Positions 32,895-45,551 of a stretch of DNA of 64,000 nt are shown here, in pieces. This DNA is from Gari tellinella (taxonomy: Eukaryota; Mollusca; Bivalvia; Cardiida; Psammobiidae). A program made the position numbers and the translations under genes. Every line of letters starts with the position of its first letter. Positions within the stretch are counted from its first letter, which is position 1. Location: NCBI GenBank assembly GCA_922989275.2, contig OV277857.1, positions 44,555,083 to 44,619,082 on the forward strand, given 5' to 3'. The notes beneath the pieces are model-generated. The model was not told where the DNA came from and did not search any database. It was given only the letters and a program-made list of their open reading frames with translations.

Positions 32895-34869
32895 ATTTAT
32901 TCATTAGTGTGCTGCAGGAAACCGTTTGGTCAAGATTTATCTGCCCTTGGTGTAACTCTGTTGTGAATGAAACGGCACCAAGTGGAATGAGGAGGATAAG
33001 ATATTTCAATTGCCCGAGCTGGCAGAGTGGCAAAACTCCGCCAAAAGAGGAACACCAATACATTTCCCACACATGCATACACACCGGCTCTATAACCATA
33101 AGTGGGTTGCAGTGTCGTTAAACCATGTTTACACTCAAGTGTTAGTAGGGTGGAAATGATGTAAATTTAGAAACTGGAGAGCGATTTCATGCAAACCATA
33201 ATTTCTCAAAACATGCCAAGTATAAAATGTCAATTTGTAAAATTCGTGCAACTCAACTCTTGCAGTATGAGCAACACGGTCTGTCCACTTTGAATCATGT
33301 CCGACTAGCAACCACGGTCGCCCATACACTACTACTACTACAGTAACTACTACTATATAAATAAAATCAAATAAGCCCTGTTCACATTCTCACATTGCTG
33401 CTAGCAGACTCTCTTCAAAGTGAACAAACATTAACAAAAGTAGTTCTGAAGTTGAACAAATTAATCACTGATATTGAAAGGGCCAAGATTAAGAAAACTT
33501 TGTGTAAACGTATGTATATCAATCAAAGGGACCACCCACACTATACGACCTGGCGTAAACATATTTACAAAGTGTCTCAATTAAACTCCCCTAAATACTT
33601 GCTTTCCTGTTGCATGGCTCTGTCAAAATAAATTTGAAAGATGAAATATTGGCCTACTCTTACTATTGACAGAGTTCTCTGCTTCTTTCAGATGCCCATT
33701 GTAAAGCACTGATACATCGGACCTCGGTTTATTAAATATCTCTAGTTTAATTCGATCTAAGCTGAAAAAACTATTTGTTGCATTATTACCCCTTATTTTG
33801 TTAAGACCACTGCACTTATAATTACAAATATTAACTACCCTGATCAGTCCCCGAGCAAATTGGCTTCTGATGAAAATTGAGACTGTTTGTTACTTTATGG
33901 ATGCATGTCGATATTGCAATGTCTACAATACTGAATTGTTGTTATTTTAAATAGTTCCAACACGTATTTCTTGTTTCGTTTCGTAAGAAGTACTTGAAAG
34001 TGGATATTACCTTTTTTCTACTCTTCGTATTTATGTAAACTGTAATTTTGTATAAATATTTATACACCTATCCCTCCCTTCCTTCCCTTATCTTCTTGCC
34101 GTCTCGTTGATGAACTGCACCAATGTGTTGATAAAATACGCGTCTTTTACTGAGCAAAGTGAAATGAAACCAATAGGAACCGTTTGCTATCTGTTCAGGA
34201 TCCAAACAGATAGCAATCTGTTCAAGATCCAAACTGTTTGCTATCAGTCGCTTTAACAGTATTTCAGTCATATCGCGACTCCAGGAGACAAGTTGCAAGA
34301 TCAACACCTCATTTACATCGATCTAAAAATATGAGGTACTGATCTTGAAATTGAACCCTGACCAGAATACCAAAGTTTCAAATATTCTGGATTTTAACCT
34401 TTTCAGTTCTTGGACTGACGTACGAATACATCAATTTATGCATTCATCCATCAATCAAACCACTGAAAAGATTACACCTTTTAGCAGCCTTCTACTGTAT
34501 CATGCCAGGCTATGGCAGTGGTCCCCACTCTTTTCTGCCAGTTGACCGAGCTGGCAGGCCCCAGAACCACATGGGGTGCCTCTATTAAGGATCCAAATCG
34601 TTTGCTCTGATGAGAATCCAAACAGTTTACTAATAAAGCAGCGTCTGATCGGGATCCAAATTGTTTTCTATCTGATTGGTTTCTTTTACTCTACATGCTG
34701 AAGATAGTAACATTTTCAGCATGTGGAAAACATATAATACAGTAATTAACAAATTACGCTAGTAAATACGCTATTCCTACCCATAAGAACACGCATAAAG
34801 AAACTGCTAGGAATAGCGTATTTACACAGGTTGTACTGAGCTCAAGCGATGCTTGATATCAGTCCACAT

Positions 34870-35069
34870 GGCAAATATGAAGTATTTCTCATGTAGAGTG
34901 TACTAGAGGCAAATATGAAGTCTTTCACATGTAGAGTGTACTAGAGGCAAATATGAAGTCTTTCACATGTAGAGTGTACTAGAGGCAAATATGAAGTATT
35001 TCACCTGTAGAGTGTACTAGAGGCAAATATGAAGTCTTTCACCTGTAGAGTGTACTAGAGGCAAATATG
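34870..35069. repeat. 38-bp minisatellite, unit 3 (5 repeats)
   Basis: Types: TATTTCTCATG, CTTTCACATG twice, TATTTCACCTG, CTTTCACCTG. Confidence 0.95.
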
Positions 35070-35303
35070 TTCACTATTAATTACCAATGTTAAAGTCAGT
35101 CTAGTAAACCCATTTCGACTAACTTGTAGTGAGCTCAAGAGTAAGAGTTAGAAATAATTTTGATAAACACTGAATTAAGTTGGTTTCTTCTACTCTATAC
35201 ATGCTGAAAAATTAACATTTTCAGCATGTACATTTACATAATATACAATAATTAAAAAATGTGTGAATAATAATGTTCTACAATGTTTTAGTGATCAATA
35301 GCT

Positions 35304-35603
35304 TTAAAATAACATGATGTAGTCTTCATCAGTAGGTGGGGTTCGTCTTGATTCATCACTGTCTGCATCCATAAGTCTACATGAAATATTCATCGCAGCG
35401 ATGAAGGACACAGTTTTCAACAGATACTCCTTCTTGCCATATAGCTTCTGTTCTAGAGTGACAGGGGCTGGCCACATCTTTCTTCTTAATTGTTCAAACA
35501 GAGGACAACGCTGAAGTATGTGCTCTGGTGTTTGCTCAGTTGGACCACATGAACATTATGGTTCGTGGTTCGTCTCATGTGGAAGCATATCTGTCAGATA
35601 CAA
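35304..35603 (-). pseudogene. Retrotransposon ORF2 C-terminus, unit 3, with nonsense change
   Basis: Identical in effect to unit 2: TAA replaces the Tyr codon before the C-x1-C motif. Confidence 0.8.
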
Positions 35604-37578
35604 ATTTATTCATTAGTGTGCTGCAGGAAACCGTTTGGTCAAGATTTATCTGCCCTTGGTGTAACTCTGTTGTGAATGAAACGGCACCAAGTGGAATGAG
35701 GAGGATAAGATACTTCAATTGCCCGAGCTGGCAGAGTGGCAAAACTCCGCCAAAAGAGGAACACCAATACATTTCCCACACATGCATACACACCGGCTCT
35801 ATAACCATAAGTGGGTTGCAGTGTCGTTAAACCATGTTTACACTCAAGTGTTAGTAGGGTGGAAATGATGTAAATTTAGAAACTGGAGAGCGATTTCATG
35901 CAAACCATAATTTCTCAAAACATGCCAAGTATAAAATGTCAATTTGTAAAATTCGTGCAACTCAACTCTTGCAGTATGAGCAACACGGTCTGTCCACTTT
36001 GAATCATGTCCGACTAGCAACCACGGTCGCCCATACACTACTACTACTACAGTAACTACTACTATATAAATAAAATCAAATAAGCCCTGTTCACATTCTC
36101 ACATTGCTGCTAGCAGACTCTCTTCAAAGTGAACAAACATTAACAAAAGTAGTTCTGAAGTTGAACAAATTAATCACTGATATTGAAAGGGCCAAGATTA
36201 AGAAAACTTTGTGTAAACGTATGTATATCAATCAAAGGGACCACCCACACTATACGACCTGGCGTAAACATATTTACAAAGTGTCTCAATTAAACTCCCC
36301 TAAATACTTGCTTTCCTGTTGCATGGCTCTGTCAAAATAAATTTGAAAGATGAAATATTGGCCTACTCTTACTATTGACAGAGTTCTCTGCTTCTTTCAG
36401 ATGCCCATTGTAAAGCACTGATACATCGGACCTCGGTTTATTAAATATCTCTAGTTTAATTCGATCTAAGCTGAAAAAACTATTTGTTGCATTATTACCC
36501 CTTATTTTGTTAAGACCACTGCACTTATAATTACAAATATTAACTACCCTGATCAGTCCCCGAGCAAATTGGCTTCTGATGAAAATTGAGACTGTTTGTT
36601 ACTTTATGGATGCATGTCGATATTGCAATGTCTACAATACTGAATTGTTGTTATTTTAAATAGTTCCAACACGTATTTCTTGTTTCGTTTCGTAAGAAGT
36701 ACTTGAAAGTGGATATTACCTTTTTTCTACTCTTCGTATTTATGTAAACTGTAATTTTGTATAAATATTTATACACCTATCCCTCCCTTCCTTCCCTTAT
36801 CTTCTTGCCGTCTCGTTGATGAACTGCACCAATGTGTTGATAAAATACGCGTCTTTTACTGAGCAAAGTGAAATGAAACCAATAGGAACCGTTTGCTATC
36901 TGTTCAGGATCCAAACAGATAGCAATCTGTTCAAGATCCAAACTGTTTGCTATCAGTCGCTTTAACAGTATTTCAGTCATATCGCGACTCCAGGAGACAA
37001 GTTGCAAGATCAACACCTCATTTACATCGATCTAAAAATATGAGGTACTGATCTTGAAATTGAACCCTGACCAGAATACCAAAGTTTCAAATATTCTGGA
37101 TTTTAACCTTTTCAGTTCTTGGACTGACGTACGAATACATCAATTTATGCATTCATCCATCAATCAAACCACTGAAAAGATTACACCTTTTAGCAGCCTT
37201 CTACTGTATCATGCCAGGCTATGGCAGTGGTCCCCACTCTTTTCTGCCAGTTGACCGAGCTGGCAGGCCCCAGAACCACATGGGGTGCCTCTATTAAGGA
37301 TCCAAATCGTTTGCTCTGATGAAAATCCAAACAGTTTACTAATAAAGCAGCGTCTGATCGGGATCCAAATTGTTTTCTATCTGATTGGTTTCTTTTACTC
37401 TACATGCTGAAGATAGTAACATTTTCAGCATGTGGAAAACATATAATACAGTAATTAACAAATTACGCTAGTAAATACGCTATTCCTACCCATAAGAACA
37501 CGCATAAAGAAACTGCTAGGAATAGCGTATTTACACAGGTTGTACTGAGCTCAAGCAATGCTTGATATCAGTCCACAT

Positions 37579-37892
37579 GGCAAATATGAAGTATTTCTCA
37601 TGTAGAGTGTACTAGAGGCAAATATGAAGTCTTTCACATGTAGAGTGTACTAGAGGCAAATATGAAGTCTTTCACATGTAGAGTGTACTAGAGGCAAATA
37701 TGAAGTATTTCACATGTAGAGTGTACTAGAGGCAAATATGAAGTCTTTCACATGTAGAGTGTACTAGAGGCAAATATGAAGTCTTTCACATGTAGAGTGT
37801 ACTAGAGGCAAATATGAAGTCTTCTACCTGTAGAGTGTACTAGAGGCAAATATGAAGTATTTCACCTGTAGAGTGTACTAGAGGCAAATATG
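37579..37892. repeat. 38-bp minisatellite, unit 4 (8 repeats, mosaic)
   Basis: Types: TATTTCTCATG, CTTTCACATG twice (as in units 2/3), then TATTTCACATG, CTTTCACATG twice, CTTCTACCTG, TATTTCACCTG (as in unit 1). The switch between the two patterns marks a recombination point. Confidence 0.95.
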
Positions 37893-38126
37893 TTCACTAT
37901 TAATGACCAATGTTAAAGTCAGCCTAGTAAACCCATTTCGACTAACTTGTAGTGAGCTCAAGAGTAAGAGTTAGAAATAATTTTGATAAACACTGAATTA
38001 AGTTGGTTTCTTCTACTCTATACATACTGAAAAATTAACATTTTCAGCATGTACATTTACATAATATACAATAATTAAAAAATGTGTGAATAATAATGTT
38101 CTACAATGTTTTAGTGATCAATAGCT

Positions 38127-38426
38127 TTAAAATAACATGATGTAGTCTTCATCAGTAGGTGGGGTTCGTCTTGATTCATCACTGTCTGCATCCATAAGTC
38201 TACATGAAATATTCATAGCAGCGATGAAGGACACAGTTTTCAACAGATACTCCTTCTTGCCATATAGCTTCTGTTCTAGAGTGACAGGGGCTGGCCACAT
38301 CTTTCTTCTTAATTGTTCAAACAGAGGACAACGCTGAAGTATGTGCTCTGGTGTTTGCTCAGTTGGACCACATGAACAGTATGGTTCGTGGTTCGTCTCA
38401 TGTGGAAGCATATCTGTCAGATACAA
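38127..38426 (-). pseudogene. Retrotransposon ORF2 C-terminus, unit 4
   Basis: Frame open as in unit 1, with the knuckle CSCGPTEQTPEHILQRC intact. Differs from units 2/3 at the Tyr codon and at nearby marker positions, matching unit 1. Confidence 0.75.
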
Positions 38427-40286
38427 ATTTATTCATTAGTGTGCTGCAGGAAACCGTTTGGTCAAGATTTATCTGCCCTTGGTGTAACTCTGTTGTGAAT
38501 GAAACGGCACCAAGTGGAATGAGGAGGATAAGATACTTCAATTGCCCGAGCTGGCAGAGTGGCAAAACTCCGCCAAAAGAGGAACACCAATACATTTCCC
38601 ACACATGCATACACACCGGCTCTATAACCATAAGTGGGTTGCAGTGTCGTTAAACCATGTTTACACTCAAGTGTTAGTAGGGTGGAAATGATGTAAATTT
38701 AGAAACTGGAGAGCGATTTCATGCAAACCATAATTTCTCAAAACATGCCAAGTATAAAATGTCAATTTGTAAAATTCGTGCAACTCAACTCTTGCAGTAT
38801 GAGCAACACGGTCTGTCCACTTTGAATCATGTCCGACTAGCAACCACGGTCGCCCATACACTACTACTACTACAGTAACTACTACTATATAAATAAAATC
38901 AAATAAGCCCTGTTCACATTCTCACATTGCTGCTAGCAGACTCTCTTCAAAGTGAACAAACATTAACAAAAGTAGTTCTGAAGTTGAACAAATTAATCAC
39001 TGATATTGAAAGGGCCAAGATTAAGAAAACTTTGTGTAAACGTATGTATATCAATCAAAGGGACCACCCACACTATACGACCTGGCGTAAACATATTTAC
39101 AAAGTGTCTCAATTAAACTCCCCTAAAAACCTGCTTTCCTGTTGCATGGCTCTGTCAAAATAAATTTGAAAGATGAAATATTGGCCTACTCTTACTATTG
39201 ACAGAGTTCTCTGCTTCTTTCAGATGCTCATTGTAAAGCACTGATACATCGGACCTCGGTTTATTAAATATCTCTAGTTTAATTCGATCTAAGCTGAAAA
39301 AACTATTTGTTGCATTATTACCCCTTATTTTGTTAAGACCACTGCACTTATAATTACAAATATTTTCTACCCTGATCAGTCCCCGAGCAAATTGGCTTCT
39401 GATGAAAATTGAGACTGTTTGTTACTTTATGGATGCATGTCGATATTGCAATGTCTACAATACTGAATTGTTGTTATTTTAAATAGTTCCAACACGTATT
39501 TCTTGTTTCGTTTCGTAAGAAGTACTTGAAAGTGGATATTACCTTTTTTCTACTCTTCGTATTTATGTAAACTGTAATTTTGTATAAATATTTATACACC
39601 TATCCCTCCCTTCCTTCCCTTATCTTCTTGCCGTCTCGTTGATGAACTGCACCAATGTGTTGATAAAATACGCGTCTTTTACTGAGCAAAGTGAAATGAA
39701 ACCAATAGGAACCGTTTGCTATCTGTTCAGGATCCAAACAGATAGCAATCTGTTCAAGATCCAAACTGTTTGCTATCAGTCGCTTTAACAGTATTTCAGT
39801 CATATCGCGACTCCAGGAGACAAGTTGCAAGATCAACACCTCATTTACATCGATCTAAAAATATGAGGTACTGATCTTGAAATTGAACCCTGACCAGAAT
39901 ACCAAAGTTTCAAATATTCTGGATTTTAACCTTTTCAGTTCTTGGACTGACGTACGAATACATCAATTTATGCATTCATCCATCAATCAAACCACTGAAA
40001 AGATTACACCTTTTAGCAGCCTTCTACTGTATCATGCCAGGCTATGGCAGTGGTCCCCACTCTTTTCTGCCAGTTGACCGAGCTGGCAGGCCCCAGAACC
40101 ACATGGGGTGCCTCTATTAAGGATCCAAATCGTTTGCTCTGATGAAAATCCAAACAGTTTACTAATAAAGCAGCGTCTGATCGGGATCCAAATTGTTTTC
40201 TATCTGATTGGTTTCTTTTACTCTACATGCTGAAGATAGTAACATTTTCAGCATGTGGAAAACATATAATACAGTAATTAACAAAT

Positions 40287-40460
40287 ATGTAAATAAATTC
40301 TAAATAAAAGTTAAAAGTGATCACTAGTTTTTTAAATTAACACTTGAATGTAGTCTTCATCAGTAGGTGGGGTTCTCGATTCACCAGTCTCTCTGCATCC
40401 ATTATGTCTACATGAAATATAAAATATTGAATAAATGAGTGAGACTGTAGGAAGCTCTTT
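40287..40460 (-). pseudogene. Diverged relic of the same retrotransposon end
   Basis: TGTAGTCTTCATCAGTAGGT and GGGGTTC, then CTGCATCCAT and GTCTACATGAAATAT match the start of the ORF2 fragment in the array units, with deletions. It then breaks off. Confidence 0.6.
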
Positions 40461-40620
40461 ACAGGGATGTAGTTTGGCAACAAACAGCAGCCAATTGTAC
40501 ATTGCAATACATTGCAGAAACTAATGAGAAGCCTTCTACTTTATATGTACTTTATATTAATATCAAACTTGCACGTCTATGCAAACTTCCCGCTGTCTCC
40601 CTTTTTTCCAAATACACATA

Positions 40621-40867
40621 CAGTGGAGAAAACGTTATTCTTTCCGATTAAATGCGTTTACGCTAAAACTATTATTTCAATTGCAAACAGTTCGGAACCA
40701 GATCAGACACCGGGTTACCCGGCGTCTGATCAGGTTCCAAACTGTTTTACACTCAGATTAAAATTAATAGTCAGAATTGTCGAATAGTCACCTTTTTCTA
40801 CGTTTTATTGCGATGCGTTTTCATTTCATTTGCGTTTAAACGGGAAAGAATAACGTTTTCACCACTG
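40621..40867. mobile_element. Family A MITE (247 bp)
   Basis: CAGTGGAGAAAACGTTATTC to GAATAACGTTTTCACCACTG, TA outside; core GGAACCAGATCAGACACCGG / CCGGCGTCTGATCAGGTTCC. Confidence 0.85.
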
Positions 40868-40897
40868 TACAAACGTTTGCTTTCTTTTGAAAGTTTA

Positions 40898-41160
40898 AAA
40901 GTTGCAATACCGTCTGCTTAAAAATGTCGCCTGCTGTTTTTCAAAAAATAACATAATGAACATTTTGACAGAAAAAACTTAATGAGGAGTGACAAACAGC
41001 CTAAATCCAGACCAGACGCCGCGTTACGCGGCGTCTGATCTGGATTCAAGCTGTTTGCAAATGTAAGCAACGATCCCTCCCTATAACGACTACATCCGAA
41101 CAACGCACACAACTTCTGTCTCCCAATGGATGTCGTTGTAGAGAGGGAGCGCTGTAGTAG
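40898..41160. repeat. Dispersed repeat K with intact foldback core
   Basis: CAAACAGCCTAAATCCAGAC, CAGACGCCGCGTTACGCGGC, GTCTGATCTGGATTCAAGCTG (in parts), followed by GATCCCTCCCTATAACGACT. Relative of 23030-23240 in inverted orientation. Confidence 0.65.
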
Positions 41161-41272
41161 AAATATTTGATGTTTTTAAAAAAGCCGGTTTTAAAACAAA
41201 TTCAATATCAATGTAGCGTGTTCAATTACCATTGTTTGCTGTTTAGGTCAGCAGTTTGTGCCCGGCGTGCAG

Positions 41273-41475
41273 AGTATTTTCTCTCCAAATAACCCCGGAT
41301 ACGCTTAAATTATTTTCATCGCAAACAGTTTGGAGCCAGATCAGACGCCGGATAGTCTGATCAGGCTCAATACTGTTTGCCACTCAGATTGAAACTAGTA
41401 GTCTGAACTGGCAAACTGTAAATTTCAATTTTCATTGCAATGTGTTTGAACGAAAGAATTACGGTTTCTACACTG
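41273..41475. mobile_element. Family A MITE, decayed
   Basis: Right end GAATTACGGTTTCTACACTG then TA; left end reduced to AGTATTTTCTCTCC. Core GGAGCCAGATCAGACGCCGG present. Confidence 0.65.
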
Positions 41476-41522
41476 TATGCAAACTCCCCGCTGTCTCCCT
41501 TTTTCCAAATAAATAAAACATA

Positions 41523-41737
41523 CAGCGGAGAAAACGTTATTCTTTCCCATTAAACGCTAAAACTATTATTTCAATTATTTCAGTTGCAAACAGTTCGGAA
41601 CCAGATTAGATTCCAAACTGTTTTACACTCAGATTAAAATTAATAGTCAGAATTGCCGAATATTCACATTTTTCTACGTTTTATTGTGATGCGTTTCGTT
41701 TGCGTTTAAACGGGAAAGAATAACGTTTTCACCACTG
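41523..41737. mobile_element. Family A MITE (215 bp)
   Basis: CAGCGGAGAAAACGTTATTC to GAATAACGTTTTCACCACTG, TA outside; the core is shortened to GGAACCAGATTAGATTCC. Confidence 0.8.
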
Positions 41738-41849
41738 TACATACGTTTGCTTTCTTTTGTTTACGCGGCCATCGATTTCTTTACTGAACTCACAGTATTA
41801 CCTTTTTTTCTTCATCGCCTTCCTTCTTCTTATTCTTTTCGTACACCGT

Positions 41850-42074
41850 CTACACCATCACTCCGATCGCAGCGATGAAGGACACGGTCTTCACGAGATC
41901 CTTCTTGCCATATAGCTTCTGTTCTAGGGTGACAGGGGCTGGCCACATCTTTCTTCTCAATTGTTCAAACAGAGGACAACGCTGAAGTAAGTGCTCTGTT
42001 GTTTGCTCAGTTGGACCACATGGACAGTATGGTTCGTGGTTCGTCTCATGTGGAAGCATATCTGTCAGATACAA
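41850..42074 (-). pseudogene. Retrotransposon ORF2 C-terminus, best-preserved copy
   Basis: The frame reads CPCGPTEQTTEHLLQRCPLF (C-x1-C-x8-H-x4-C), RRKMWPAPVTLEQKLYGKKD, LVKTVSFIAAIGVMV and a stop. The CPCG...TTEHLL...CP pattern and the short tail after TVSFI fit the intact C-terminus of LINE-type ORF2 proteins better than the array copies do, so this may be closer to the source element. Upstream on the same strand the frame breaks as in the array. Confidence 0.75.
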
Positions 42075-42640
42075 AATTATTCATTAGTGTGCTGCAGGAA
42101 ACCGTTTGGTCAAGATTTATCTGCCCTTGGTGTAACTCTGTTGTGAATGAAACAGCACCAAGTGGAATGAGGTGGATAAGATACTTCAATTGCCCGAGCT
42201 GGCAGAGTGGCAAAACTCCGCCAAAAGAGGAACACCAATACATTTCCCACACATGCATACACACCGACTCAATTAAACTCCCCTAAATACTTGCTTTCCT
42301 GATGCATGGCTCTGTCAAAATAAATTTGAAAGATGAAATATTGGCCTACTCTTACTATTGACAGAGTTCTCTGCTTCTTTCAGATGCCCATTGTAAAGCA
42401 CTGATACATCGGACCTCGGTTTATTAATTATCTCTAGTTTAATTCGATCTAAGCTGAAAAAACTATTTGCTGTATTATTACCCCTTATTTTGTTAAGACC
42501 ACTGCACTTATAATTACAAATATTTTCTACCCTGATCTGTCCGAGCAAATTGCCGTCTCGTTGATGAAATGCACTACGTTGTGCATCATGCCAGGCTATG
42601 GCAGCGGTCCTCATTTTTTTCTGCCAGTTTTCACCACTGT
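42075..42640 (+). repeat. Rearranged relative of the array unit
   Basis: 42120-42265 matches the unit, then jumps (ACACCGACTCAATTAAACTC at about 42265) to unit sequence normally about 460 bp further on. It ends in the CTCGTTGATGAAATGCACTA, CATCATGCCAGGCTATGGCA variant also seen inside unit 1. The 159-codon minus frame across it (42315-42794) is incidental. Confidence 0.75.
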
Positions 42641-42763
42641 TCATACGTTCATTTGTTCTTTCTTTTGTATTTTCTGCACCAACATGCCTGTTACTTATGC
42701 TCCCGTCATTTTCTGAAATAGATATTAATATAAAACGTCTATGCAAGCTCTCCGCTTTAATAA

Positions 42764-42935
42764 GGCAAACGTTATTCTTTCCCATTAAACGCATTTACGC
42801 TAAAACTATTTCTATTGCAAACAGTTTGGAACCAGATCAGACACCGAGTTACCCGGCGTCTAATCAGGCTCCAAAATGTTTGCCACTCACATTAAAATTA
42901 AAATTAATTGTCAGAATTGTCAAAAGTTGTCTGAA
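42764..42935. mobile_element. Family A MITE, ends lost
   Basis: CAAACGTTATTCTTTCCCAT, AACGCATTTACGC, core TTTGGAACCAGATCAGACAC / GGCGTCTAATCAGGCTCCAA; neither CAGTGG end remains. Confidence 0.7.
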
Positions 42936-43385
42936 ATAGATATTAATATCAATCTTGCACGTCTATGCAAACTATGCAAACTCCCAACTGTCTCCCTTTT
43001 CCCTAATAAATAAGACATACATACGTTTTTATCATCAATGCCAGGGGGTTAGTGGCTTGTTTTTGCAAGCTCTTTGGGTCTTCTCTGTTTCGCGGGTCAG
43101 CTTAGTCCCTTTTACCAAGAAGAATCACTAAATAAATCATATTTCTCTAGACAATCACGATACAGTAAAACCTCTATTACGACCACAAAAGGTCCTGTCA
43201 GAAAAAAGGCACTGTAACTTTCTTTTATTTTAACGATTTTTCACTCTCCATATGGTATATTTCAATTTAATCAAGGTTTCAAAGAATTCTGACACAGAAT
43301 AAGCTGACCCGCGAACCACCTTAAGGAAACAAGTCAACGGGAAATGAACCGTCGTGTACATGTGAAGAGTATATTTCACAAATAC

Positions 43386-43590
43386 AGTAGAACCTCTCTA
43401 TTACGACCACTTAATTATGTTAATTATTAGGGTGTTTACGATAGGTGACCGCTTAAAGCAAGGTTACAGTGAAACAGAAAGCTCCTATAGGAGCTTTCTG
43501 TTTCACTGTAACCTTGCTTTAAGCTGTCACATGTCTATTATACACTCAATTAGCCTTCGTTTTAGTGGTCGTAATAGCGAGGTTTTACTG
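43386..43590. mobile_element. Family D MITE (205 bp), type copy
   Basis: CAGTAGAACCTCTCTATTAC, GACCAC at the left, GTGGTCGTAATAGCGAGGTT, TTACTG at the right, TA outside both. The centre GGTTACAGTGAAACAGAAAG then CTCCTA is a perfect palindrome. A fragment of the same end (CAGTAAAACCTCTATTACGA) lies at 43163-43190. Confidence 0.85.
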
Positions 43591-43642
43591 TAGATCCAAA
43601 AACGCTCTTTTACGCCTTATTCTACCACTAAAGAAAATACTT

Positions 43643-43856
43643 TTAACCCTTAGCCCGCCAAATAAATTGTCGTCTGCTATATTTCTCGTCTGCTTCAAGT
43701 TTCAAAGTGCTTCAAAGTTGCTCAAAATTGCTGAAAATGTTGTCCGAGTGTCAAACAGCTTGGATCAGGATGGGACGCCGAGTTACTCGGCGTCTCATCC
43801 GGATCCAAGCTGTTTGCATATGGAGCTATAGTCGTGACTGGCAGGCTAAGGGTTAA
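43643..43856. mobile_element. Family L element
   Basis: TTAACCCTTAGCCCGCCA to TGGCAGGCTAAGGGTTAA, with core AGCTTGGATCAGGATGGGAC, GCCGAGTTACTCGGC, GTCTCATCCGGATCCAAGCT. The ends form a 16-18 bp TIR. Confidence 0.8.
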
Positions 43857-43911
43857 ATTTTATATCTAGTCATGAATGTATCATAAGAAACATTTCCAAT
43901 ATCCAACAGAC

Positions 43912-44160
43912 CTAACATTCCCCAATAGAAGCGCCTTTTAGCGGCTATGATTTATTCATCCGTTGAAGAAAATAGTTCCAATTTAATCAGTAATGAATAT
44001 GTATTTTAGGGAATATATTCTATATTATAGTACATCATAGCTTAAAGCAGGCTTAAAGTAAAGCAGAATGCACCATAAGGCGCATTCTGCTTTACTTTCA
44101 ACCTGCTTTAAATAGTCACCTTTCTTAAGTACTAGAAATTGGCTACCAGGTAAAGGGTAA
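43912..44160. mobile_element. Family C element, reverse orientation
   Basis: AATAGAAGCGCCTTTTAGCG, TTCATCCGTTGAAGAAAATA, then the perfect core GTAAAGCAGAATGCACCATA / AGGCGCATTCTGCTTTAC and the end GGTAAAGGGTAA. Two truncated relatives follow at 44161-44240 and 44390-44500. Confidence 0.75.
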
Positions 44161-45551
44161 CAGCAAGCTGAAAGTAAAGCAGGATGCATCTGAAGGAACA
44201 TTCTGCTTTTATTTTAACCTGCAATAGGCTAAACTCTGCTGTACGGTAGGCCCCCATTTGGAAACTAGATTTTGTCAATTTGGAGTTTCAGGGAGGAAAT
44301 TGCTTTCCTATTTAAACCAATAAATACAGAATTTACAAGTACATGAGTTTTTAAGCACATTCTATTCAATCTTCCTCTAAATAAATAGATGGTAGCTTAA
44401 AGAAGGCTGGAAGTAAAGCAGAATGCGTCTGTTTTTCTTCAACCTGCTTTTAGTGGTCACCTGTCATCAAACCTAGAAACATTTATGAGGTAATGGGTAT
44501 AAGAAACATCAAAGTTAAATAGAATGATTCTAGAGTCTTTATTGAAATGTGATTTATTTACCACCACTAAGAAGATGTATATTTGATGATTATAACGACA
44601 GATGATTGCTTAAACCAAGAAAATATTATTAAAAACCCTTCTAAAGGAGTTTTGATCAGCTTTATTTTAATCTTGCTTTAAACAGCCACATGCCTTAAAT
44701 ACTTTTACTTGTGACCTATTTCGAGGGCTTGGCGGAAAACTATCCTAACTCAAGTTTTTTTCAAAAATGACTTTTTGTCAATTTCCAAATCTGTTTTAAG
44801 GTTTGCATAATGTGTGGAAATATTTCTGTTATATTCTTATTAATTACAAAGATATTGCAAATTATTATATTATCCTATCTCACAAGATGTTTTCTGTTAC
44901 TAAAAGACTATCCTATCTCAAGTTGGGATAGTGTTACGCTGAAATTTTCCCTTACTCTATACATTTTGAAAAATATAACACTATCCTAACTAGAGATTGA
45001 ATAGTGTTATAGATAAAAAATGAAGAGTTAGCATAGTGTTTATACATCATAACTCAGTGGAAAACAAATACAACTTGAAATAAGGTAAAAAAAAAATCAT
45101 TATTTTTACCTATTTTAGTTATTTTTCTTTTAAAAATAGTTTGACATTATTTAGTATTGCTTTGACAATATTTGTTATTGAGTACAAGATTAGTGCATCT
45201 TTTGTAAAGTGGTGTGCATCTGTGTATCACCCTTTATACATTATGCTGCTGCCCAATGATTAAAGTACTATGGAAGACTGTATATCAGCTATACTAAGAA
45301 AGGGTCTCCAGAAGATATCTAACAATCTTAGATCGAGATTTTACAAAAAGATCTGGTATTAAGAAGCTACACTGCCAACTCTTACAGTTAACCCTAAATT
45401 GCGAAACTGGGATTTCTTATATTACTGAATTTTATTGTTTTTGTTCACTAACTAAGTTAATACTCAGTCCTATACTTTACTGCCATTTTTCCTGAATTTC
45501 TCCTAGTTATACCCCTGCTATTTCATTCTATTAAATGGACCCAGTCATATC

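Larger units (their letters stand above)
28077..40286 (+). repeat. Tandem array of four 2.7-4.0 kb units
   Basis: Unit starts, defined by the hairpin GTAAATACGCTATTCCTA...TAGGAATAGCGTATTTAC, lie at 28077, 32053, 34762 and 37471. Units 2 and 3 are exactly 2709 bp apart and nearly identical; unit 4 is longer by 114 bp (three extra 38-bp minisatellite units); unit 1 carries a further 1165-bp internal partial duplication and lacks 12 bp. Each unit has in order: hairpin, minisatellite, antisense retrotransposon C-terminus, a + strand region with unassigned frames, a short GGATCCAAAC repeat cluster and a terminal hairpin (TACATGCTGAAGATAG / TTTTCAGCATGT). The array ends at about 40286 within AATTAACAAAT. 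Small frames found in each unit are copies of the same sequence. Confidence 0.95.

Noticed and set aside
42315..42794. 159-codon minus-strand open frame
   Set aside because: It spans the junction between the rearranged array relative and a family A MITE, so it is an accidental fusion.
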